Assembly: GCA_041477815.1 (NCBI GenBank)
Contig: JBGOUV010000178.1
Span: forward strand, 1-13,372
Length of the DNA: 13,372 nt
Direction: 5' to 3'
From: JBGOUV01 sp041477815
Lineage (GTDB): Bacteria; Acidobacteriota; Terriglobia; Bryobacterales; JACQDG01
This document shows positions 5,646-10,947 of this stretch, one piece after another (positions within the stretch are counted from its first letter, which is position 1; the number at the start of each line of letters is the position of its first letter). A model generated the notes under the pieces. The model searched no databases and was not told where the DNA came from. It saw only the letters and a program-made list of their open reading frames with translations. The position numbers and the translations under genes are program-made.

Positions 5646-6320
5646 ATGAGCACCGAACGAAGGGCGTTTCAGGACGCGGTACGGTCGCAGCAGAGCCTGC
5701 TGGCCCCGCTGGAGCGGGTGTGCCTCACCTGGCTGGCGCGCCACACCCCGCGCCGGATTCACTCGGACCACCTGACCGCGCTGGGCCTGGTGGCCATGCT
5801 GCTCGCCGGACTCACCTATGCGGCCGCGCGCTGGTGGGCCCCGGCCCTGCTGGTGGTCAATGGGTGGATTGCAGTGAACTGGCTGGGCGACAGTCTGGAC
5901 AGGACCCTGGCCCGGGTTCGTAACAAGCTGCGGCCCAGGTATGGATTCTACGTAGACCATATCGTCGACGCGTTCGGCAGCTTGTTCCTGGTCGCCGGTC
6001 TCGCGGTGTCGGGATACATGAGCGGGTGGGTCGCGCTCGGCCTGCTGCTCGGCTACTTCCCGCTGTCGATCGACGCCTACCTGGCCACCTACACGCTGGG
6101 CGCCTTCCATCTCTCCTTCTGGAAATTCAGCCCGACGGAGATGCGGATCCTGCTGGCGGTTGGAAATGCCGTGGCCTTCTTGCGACCGTACGCGCTCGGC
6201 GGCCGCTATCTCTTCTTCGACGTGGCCGGAAGCATTGCCCTCCTTTCGATGGGGGTGGTGCTGGTGATCTCGGTGGCGCGCCACACCCGGACGCTGTACC
6301 TGGCCGAGAGGATCCCATGA
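5646..6320 (+). CDS. CDP-alcohol phosphatidyltransferase family protein with altered motif
   Basis: 224 residues from ATG 5646, chosen because GGAG lies about 8 nt upstream; an in-frame ATG at 5613 lacks this. The CDP-alcohol phosphatidyltransferase signature D-x2-D-G-x2-A-R-x8/9-G-x3-D-x3-D appears as DSLDRTLAR (82-90), nine residues, then GFYVD (100-104) and HIVD ending at Asp108. All four Asp are present, but the nearly invariant Gly is Arg86 (codon AGG). Several hydrophobic segments (VAMLLAGLTYAAARWW, LFLVAGLAVSGYMSG, VALGLLLGYFPLSI, IALLSMGVVLVISVA) fit an integral membrane enzyme that swaps CMP for an alcohol in phospholipid synthesis. The acceptor is unknown. Its stop overlaps the start of the gtrA-like pseudogene (ATGA). 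Family sure; activity doubtful because of the Gly change. Confidence 0.85.
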   Translation: MSTERRAFQDAVRSQQSLLAPLERVCLTWLARHTPRRIHSDHLTALGLVAMLLAGLTYAAARWWAPALLVVNGWIAVNWLGDSLDRTLARVRNKLRPRYGFYVDHIVDAFGSLFLVAGLAVSGYMSGWVALGLLLGYFPLSIDAYLATYTLGAFHLSFWKFSPTEMRILLAVGNAVAFLRPYALGGRYLFFDVAGSIALLSMGVVLVISVARHTRTLYLAERIP

Positions 6321-6676
6321 ACGCCCGCCGGTGGTTCCGGCCGGCGTATTTGCCGCGCTGACCTTGCTGCTGGGCCCGCATTACCTGGTCGCGACGGCCC
6401 TCGCGGTGGAGATGGCGGTGCTGCATAACTTCTTCTGGCACCGCCGGTGGACTTGGGCCGACCGCCGCGATCCGGAGCACGACGTCAGTTGCTGCGGTTC
6501 CATTTGACCACCGGGGCGGCGTCCCTCGGCGGCAATCTATATCCTGACGCGATTGCTGGTGGGAGGGCTCCATGTCCCCCCCACCGGCCAGCCTGGTTAC
6601 CGTGGTGGCGGGTCGCTCGATGGTCAACTTCGTGATGTCGGATCAGGTGGTATTCGGCGCGTGGCGCAGCCTTTAG
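6317..6676 (+). pseudogene. Frameshifted GtrA-family membrane protein
   Basis: ATG 6317 overlaps the previous stop (ATGA), but the first frame stops after 14 codons. The rest is recoverable only by changing frame. One frame gives VFAALTLLLGPHYLVATALA then VEMAVLHNFFWHRRWTWADRR, the next LLRFHLTTGAASLGGNLY, then YILTRLLVGGLHVPPT, and finally ASLVTVVAGRSMVNFVMSDQVVF up to TAG 6674-6676. Together these match a GtrA-like protein (four membrane helices, NFxWHRRWTW loop, late NFxxSxxxVF), a family linked to moving lipid-linked sugars or cell-surface polysaccharides. At least four frame changes and a shortened first helix show that it is dead rather than mis-sequenced once. GtrA next to a CDP-alcohol phosphatidyltransferase is a sensible ancestral operon. 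Confidence 0.72.
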
Positions 6677-6682
6677 GCTGCC

Positions 6683-6766
6683 GGGTCGAGACTCGACCCT
6701 TGTGTAGCGGCAAGTAGGCGCCTCGACACGAATGTCGACGCGGCAGGCACGAGTGCCTGCGCCGCG
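6683..6766. repeat. Cluster of three hairpins (dispersed-repeat type)
   Basis: Three stems lie in tandem: GGGTCGAG/CTCGACCC (6683-6690 and 6692-6699); TCGACA/TGTCGA with loop CGAA (6723-6728 and 6733-6738); GCAGGCAC/GTGCCTGC with a 2-nt loop (6743-6750 and 6753-6760), extendable through GCG/CGC. They fill the gap between a plus-strand pseudogene end and a minus-strand gene end, the usual place for REP-type elements, and may act as a two-way transcript end. No T-run is present, so a classic terminator is unlikely. Confidence 0.6.
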
Positions 6767-6772
6767 TCTGTT

Positions 6773-7492
6773 TTACGGACGCGGTTCGGCGGGCGGGGGC
6801 GTTACGCCGGGAGGGAGTTCCATGATTTTGATGTTGCGGAAGTGGATTTCCGCGCCTTCCGATTCCAGGCAGAGATAGCCCCTTTTCTGCGTCGAGCGGC
6901 TGATGCCGTTGACGAACTTGCCGTTCACTGCCAGCTTGATGACGCCGTCCACGGCCACGACGTCGTACGTGTTCCATTCCCCGCGCGCCAGGCAGCGATT
7001 TTCGATGGACATGCTTCTCTCGCCCCTCGGGTTGTCGGGAATGGTCTTCACTCCGTTCACGCCGAAGAGCTCCCCGTGCACGTAGGCCAGGGGCGGCATC
7101 TTGCCGTCCCGCATGTGCAGCTTGGGCCAGTCGAGCTCGAGCATCTGGACCTCTACGCCGTCCGGCAACCGGCTGCTCGGATTCGGAACGGCGTTGCTCC
7201 ACGCGAACACCCCCGAGTTGCCTCCCGGCTCGATGTGCATCCATTCGATATGCAGGATGAAATTCTCGTACTGCTTCTCGCTGCGCATCACGCCAATGGG
7301 GTGCCCCGAGCAGATCAGGAGGCCGTCCCGGACCCGCCAGGTGTCTTCCGCGGTATTGACGTTGACCCATCCGGTCAGATCCTTGCCGTTGAACAGATCC
7401 CGAAACTCGGGAACCGGAAGTCCCCTGGCCCGGCTCCCGCTCATAACCACCAGGAACCCGCCCAACAGCGCCACGGCCGCAAGTCGTCTCAT
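6773..7492 (-). CDS. Secreted DUF1080 (3-keto-disaccharide hydrolase) protein
   Basis: 239 residues from ATG 7492; the frame is open further upstream, but this start gives a clean signal peptide (RRLAAVALLGGFLVVMSGSRARG). The domain opens with FRDLFNGKDLTGW and WRVRDGLLICSG, followed by NFILHIEWMHIEPGGNSGVFAWS, GVEVQMLELDW, RGEWNTYDVVAVDGVIKLAVNGKFVNG, and ends GYLCLESEGAEIHFRNIKIMEL. This is the concanavalin-like DUF1080 fold, annotated as 3-keto-disaccharide hydrolase. Family members act outside the cytoplasm on oxidised glycosides; the substrate here is unknown. The tail PPGVTPPPAEPRP is a Pro-rich linker with nothing after it. No clear ribosome-binding site precedes the ATG, and it has no operon partner. 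Confidence 0.88.
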   Translation of the reverse strand: MRRLAAVALLGGFLVVMSGSRARGLPVPEFRDLFNGKDLTGWVNVNTAEDTWRVRDGLLICSGHPIGVMRSEKQYENFILHIEWMHIEPGGNSGVFAWSNAVPNPSSRLPDGVEVQMLELDWPKLHMRDGKMPPLAYVHGELFGVNGVKTIPDNPRGERSMSIENRCLARGEWNTYDVVAVDGVIKLAVNGKFVNGISRSTQKRGYLCLESEGAEIHFRNIKIMELPPGVTPPPAEPRP

Positions 7493-7630
7493 GCGGTTGA
7501 TTGTATCGCAGCCGGCTGGCCGGCAAGGCGGCGCGGTTCCGCCCCTTTCCTGCCGGAACCCGACCAAGTCGCGGCATGGTACGGGCCTCTTCGGGTTGGC
7601 CGCGGAGGCGGTGTGACTGTGCACAGACGT

Positions 7631-7638
7631 GATACACT
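7631..7638 (+). promoter_or_regulatory. Candidate extended -10 of the tRNA-Gln gene
   Basis: TGATACACT (TG, one base, TACACT) ends 15 nt before the first base of the mature tRNA. The -35 region is weak. Position and the extended -10 form make it the likeliest promoter. Confidence 0.35.
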
Positions 7639-7653
7639 GAAAGCACAGGGACT

Positions 7654-7727
7654 TGACCGGTCGTCCAATGGCAGGACACGGGCCTTTGGAGCCTGGAATG
7701 GAGGTTCGAATCCTCCCCGGTCAGCCA
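7654..7727 (+). tRNA. tRNA-Gln (anticodon TTG), CCA encoded
   Basis: The 74-nt sequence folds by hand into a full cloverleaf: acceptor TGACCGG/CCGGTCA, D-arm GTCC-AATGGCA-GGAC, anticodon stem CGGGC/GCCTG (one G-T pair) with loop CTTTGGA so anticodon TTG, variable loop GAAT, T-arm GGAGG-TTCGAAT-CCTCC, discriminator G and genomic CCA. It reads CAA glutamine codons. It sits at the switch from GC-rich chromosomal genes to a lower-GC defence region; tRNA 3' ends are common integration targets. Confidence 0.95.
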
Positions 7728-8099
7728 GTCCTTTCGGCGACGAACTCCCCGCGCCCCGTTTGTTGACAGTTCCGCCCGCTCAACCCTGCGCCGCTATCCC
7801 CAACATTCCGCGACTTCTGCGCCGCCGCAGCCGCTCTCCGGTTTGAACGGAGAACGCTGGGGTGCCAGGCCGAACCCCCTCTTCTGGGACGCCCTGGGCA
7901 GTTCTCGCGGCCCATTTCTCCGTTTTCTCCAGTTGACAGGTCGCGTTTGTTGACAGGGGGGTTGCGCAAGGCGTGCCAGAGCAACGTGATACCAACCGGC
8001 CGACTCCGGCAGTAATACTGTAAGAATTTTTGTAGGTTTCGGCGCCTCGATCCGAAGTGGGAGCTCGGATCGCCGACGAAGGCTTGTCCAGGGGGCTCG
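7728..8099. other. Non-coding stretch after tRNA-Gln with TTGACAG boxes
   Basis: About 370 bp with no convincing gene on either strand. It contains three TTGACAG boxes (listed separately) and an 8-bp inverted repeat at 8048-8055/8065-8072. AT-rich TAATACTGTAAGAATTTTTG near 8012-8031 could hold the promoter of the helicase relic that starts at 8100. The minus-strand frames here read as Ser/Arg-rich shadow peptides. Confidence 0.5.
7757..7956 (+). repeat. Repeated CGTTTGTTGACAG boxes
   Basis: The 13-mer CGTTTGTTGACAG is found exactly at 7757-7769 and 7944-7956; GTTGACAG also occurs at 7932-7939, just before the second. All point the same way. The last two have TTGACAG repeated at 17-18 bp spacing. 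Read on the minus strand the pair begins TGTCAACAAACGCGACCTGT, that is TG-terminal with tandem TGTCAAC units, like the transposase-binding ends of some Mu/Tn7/Tn5053-type transposons. No transposase is present. TTGACA is also the sigma-70 -35 consensus, an alternative reading. Confidence 0.4.
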
Positions 8100-8271
8100 A
8101 TGAACGTCTTCGAAGTCCGCACGCGATTAGTCGCCGACTACGCGCAGCGCCAGCTTCATCCACATTTCGTGACCAGAAGATCCGTCAGCAGACTGGAGAG
8201 CAGCCTTGAATCCGGACTTCCTGCTTGTCCAACTCAATCCAGCCTTTGAGCCTGGCGATTCGATCGACGAC
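8100..8271 (+). pseudogene. Relic 5' end of a large DEAD/DEAH-box helicase gene
   Basis: ATG 8100, 4 nt after AGGGGG, opens MNVFEVRTRLVADYAQ. The likeness then hops frames: FIHIS (8155-8169), RDQKIRQQTGEQ (8168-8203) and NPDFLLVQLNPAFEPGDSIDD (8209-8271). In order these match what I recall of the N-terminus of very large DEAD/DEAH-box helicases: MNVFE.R..L..DY, F..IRD.RI, then (W)PDPLIQLNPSFEPG..ID. Those genes occur in bacterial defence islands. At least two frameshifts occur within 110 bp, and nothing helicase-like follows Asp-Asp, so only the start survives. It lies directly upstream of the type I-G cas operon on the same strand. The match is from memory of the family; exact membership is uncertain. 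Confidence 0.6.
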
Positions 8272-8350
8272 CGCCAGGCCGCTTCGCTTCAGGCAGGCCA
8301 TTTCAATGATTTCGTCGAGATCGGGTTGCTTCGGGCGGCGCTGTATAAGG

Positions 8351-8376
8351 CTACCACCTACAACCTGCCACCTAAC
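8351..8376. repeat. Degenerate 7-bp tandem repeat
   Basis: CTACC, ACCTACA, ACCTGCC, ACCTAAC follow one another with a period of 7 (consensus ACCTACC; GGTAGGT on the other strand), about 3.7 units. It ends some 130 bp upstream of cas3. Confidence 0.5.
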
Positions 8377-8508
8377 CCCTGAATTATGGTATCGTCCTTC
8401 GTGAGAAATAGTGGGAAATGAAACCCGCAACTTTTTCCGCGTTTCTTCCCCGGGGAGCAGTTGTGGGGTTGGTTTGCTCGCTACTAGCGAAAGCTCTCGG
8501 AGGTTCAA
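8377..8508. other. Leader of the cas operon
   Basis: No gene and no CRISPR repeat is seen here. ATGGTATCGT (8386-8395) has an extended -10 look (TGnTATCGT) but lacks a good -35. The strong GGAGG at 8499-8503 sets the cas3 start. A small inverted repeat, CGCTA-C-TAGCG (8479-8489), lies just before it. Confidence 0.35.
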
Positions 8509-10947
8509 GTGCCTAACCTGCCGTCAATGGCCGGGGCTTCCGCCAGCACAAGCAGAAATTTCGATCTGTTCTTCAAACAGGCGACGGGAAAGCCAGACCC
8601 TCCCTATCCTTATCAAGCTCGTCTTGCGACAGGCGGTGTCCCGGAACTACTGGACATCCCGACCGGTTTGGGCAAGACCGCCGCGGTGATTCTCGGTTGG
8701 CTCTGGCGTCGCCGCTTCGCCGACGCAGAGACGCGCAGCGACACTCCACGGCGGCTGGTTTACTGCCTGCCGATGCGCGTGTTGGTCGAGCAGACACGCG
8801 ATAACGCCGCGAGGTGGATCGAGAACCTGGGTTTGTCAAGCGAAGTGAAGATTCACGTACTTATGGGCGGCGAAGATGCGGACAACTGGGACGCGCGCCC
8901 AGAGCATGACGCAATCCTCGTCGGTACCCAAGACATGCTGCTTTCACGCGCCCTCAACCGCGGCTACGGCATGAGCCGGTACCGCTGGCCGATGCATTTT
9001 GGATTGCTCAACAGCGACTGCCTGTGGGTCATGGACGAAACGCAACTTATGGGGGTGGGAGTCGAGACAAGTGCGCAACTGGAAGCCTTTCGCTCCCGGT
9101 TATTCGGCACGCGCGGACCGGCGCGGACTCTTTGGATGAGCGCAACGCTGGCGCAAGGACAGTTGGAGACCGTGGATCATCCGAAGCCACCGCAGGGGTG
9201 GCGCGCGGAAAAGCTGGAACTGGAGGACCGCGCCAAGCCCGAAGTCGAACAGCGAGTGCAAGCACGCAAGACCGTCGAAAAGCTGGCACTCTCGTTGTCG
9301 GAGGAAACCAAGAAGAGGTACACCAGAGAACTTGCGGAAACCACGGTTGAACGCCACTTACCAGGAACTTTGACCCTGGTTGTGGTGAATCAGGTGGCAC
9401 GCGCCCAGGAGATCTTTCGCCTGTTGGACCAAGGCCGCGCCGGCGACAATACCGCGCTGGTTCACTCCCGGTTTCGCCCGGCCGACCGTGCGCAACATGA
9501 ACGGATCTTGCTTAAGGACGGTGACCGCATCGTTGTGGCCACTCAAGCGGTTGAGGCCGGTGTAGACGTTTCTGCGCGCACGTTAGTAACGGAACTGGCT
9601 CCTTGGCCCTCGCTGGTGCAGCGCTTCGGTCGCTGTAACCGCTACGGCGAATTCAGGCAAGGCGCTGGTGAAGGCAGGCTCGAAGGCACAGTGCTGTGGG
9701 CGGATATTGACCCCGAAGGCGAATCGGATGTTTTCCTGCCCTACGAGTCACGGGACTTGCGGCCGGCGCGCTCCGAAATGGAAAAGCTCTCGGATGCCGG
9801 ACCTCAAAGCTTGCCGGCCTTGCCTTCTGCACCGGTCATCCGGCCCGTGCTTCGGCGCAAGGACTTGCTCGCTCTCTTCGACACCACGCCGGATCTGTGC
9901 GGAAACGATCTCGACGTATCGCGGTACATTCGCGACGGCGAGGATGCGGACGTTCAGGTGTTTTGGCGGGAACTCGGAGACGGTGCTCCGGCTGACGATC
10001 TGGCTGAACCCGGCCGCACAGAGCTTTGCAGCGTGTCCGTCGGCGGGTTTCGAGAGTTCTTGAGGGGCATGAAGAAGCGTGCGGTACAGGCTTGGCGGTG
10101 GGACCCGCTTGAAAAGGCATGGGAAAGCGTGAATGAGGCGCGGCCCGGGCAGGTATATCTGCTGGCCCGAGCGAGCGGTGGATACTCGAACGAGCTCGGA
10201 TGGACAGGCATCCCCAAGGATACTCCTTCAATTGTTCCGGGAGCTGCGGAGACAAGCGACGCGGCTGACAGAGACAAGGATACCTTCATCGGTCGGCCCA
10301 TCGAACTCACGTCCCACCTTAGTCATGTGGTCGAGCAGGCCGAGGCCCTCACTAGCAGGCTCGGAGAGGACCCAGAGTTCGAGGCAATCCTCAAAGCTGC
10401 TCGCTGGCATGACGTTGGCAAGGCTCATCACGCGTTCCAGGAAATGCTTAGGGACAGCGACGCGACGCTCAGCTCGGACAAACTCTGGGCTAAGTCGGCG
10501 TCCAAGCAGGGACGCTGCGCCAGGAAGGGTTTCCGCCACGAACTAGCCTCCGCTCTGGCTTGGCTGCAACTCGCGTCGGATGATGAACCGCAGCGCGACC
10601 TGATTGCGTATGTGATTGCGGCACACCATGGGAAGGTGCGACTTTCCATTCGATCCTGGCCCAACGAAGCCGAGCCGGAAGATCCCGAACGGCTTTTTGC
10701 CCGAGGCATTTGGGACGGCGATCTCCTTCCTGCGGTGAGTCTCGGCGACGGTCAAGTTGCGCCGACAGTAGATTTGGACTTATCTGTCATGCGTCTCGGC
10801 GACGGCCCGCGAGGTGAGTCTTGGCTGGCTCGCATGTTGCGCCTTAGGGACGATCCAAAGTTGGGGCCGTTTCGTCTGGCCTTTCTTGAAACGCTTCTGC
10901 GGCTGGCGGACTGGAGAGCGTCGGAACTGGAGAAGGGTCGGCCATGA
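8509..10947 (+). CDS. cas3: Cas3, type I-G (I-U) CRISPR helicase with C-terminal HD nuclease domain
   Basis: 812 residues from GTG 8509, chosen because GGAGG ends 5 nt upstream. Superfamily 2 helicase motifs: DIPTGLGKT (49-57, Lys56), YCLPMRVLVEQT, motif II as DETQ (176-179) within VMDETQLMGVGVETSAQL, SAT (211-213), VVATQAVEAGVDVSA and QRFGRCNR (371-378). The HD nuclease follows at the C-terminus rather than the N-terminus: HLSHVVEQA (603-611), RWHDVGKAHH (632-641) with the HD pair 634-635, FRHE (675-678) and AHHGK (705-709). This order and the DETQLMG motif fit the type I-G Cas3 family (Geobacter GSU0051 type). It should be recruited to DNA bound by the crRNA complex, unwind it 3'-5' with ATP and degrade it. 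All catalytic residues appear present. The stop overlaps the csx17 start (ATGA). Confidence 0.95.
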   Translation: MPNLPSMAGASASTSRNFDLFFKQATGKPDPPYPYQARLATGGVPELLDIPTGLGKTAAVILGWLWRRRFADAETRSDTPRRLVYCLPMRVLVEQTRDNAARWIENLGLSSEVKIHVLMGGEDADNWDARPEHDAILVGTQDMLLSRALNRGYGMSRYRWPMHFGLLNSDCLWVMDETQLMGVGVETSAQLEAFRSRLFGTRGPARTLWMSATLAQGQLETVDHPKPPQGWRAEKLELEDRAKPEVEQRVQARKTVEKLALSLSEETKKRYTRELAETTVERHLPGTLTLVVVNQVARAQEIFRLLDQGRAGDNTALVHSRFRPADRAQHERILLKDGDRIVVATQAVEAGVDVSARTLVTELAPWPSLVQRFGRCNRYGEFRQGAGEGRLEGTVLWADIDPEGESDVFLPYESRDLRPARSEMEKLSDAGPQSLPALPSAPVIRPVLRRKDLLALFDTTPDLCGNDLDVSRYIRDGEDADVQVFWRELGDGAPADDLAEPGRTELCSVSVGGFREFLRGMKKRAVQAWRWDPLEKAWESVNEARPGQVYLLARASGGYSNELGWTGIPKDTPSIVPGAAETSDAADRDKDTFIGRPIELTSHLSHVVEQAEALTSRLGEDPEFEAILKAARWHDVGKAHHAFQEMLRDSDATLSSDKLWAKSASKQGRCARKGFRHELASALAWLQLASDDEPQRDLIAYVIAAHHGKVRLSIRSWPNEAEPEDPERLFARGIWDGDLLPAVSLGDGQVAPTVDLDLSVMRLGDGPRGESWLARMLRLRDDPKLGPFRLAFLETLLRLADWRASELEKGRP

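Noticed and set aside
5445..6284. Minus-strand frame of 279 codons opposite the phosphatidyltransferase
   Set aside because: His/Gln/Arg-rich shadow; the plus strand has membrane helices and the CDP-alcohol phosphatidyltransferase motif.
8048..8072. 8-bp inverted repeat CGATCCGA/TCGGATCG as a terminator
   Set aside because: No T-run on either side in either direction; only a plain inverted repeat in the relic's leader.
8185..8508. Minus-strand frame of 107 codons upstream of cas3
   Set aside because: It looked protein-like in part (DLDEIIEMACLKRSGLAVVDRIARLKGW), but it overlaps the helicase relic on the other strand and the heptamer repeat, and ends inside the cas3 ribosome-binding region. 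No family is recognised.
7728..8508. Possible CRISPR array or leader upstream of cas3
   Set aside because: No direct repeats of 25-40 bp with regular spacing are present; the only repeats are the 13-mer boxes and the 7-bp units.
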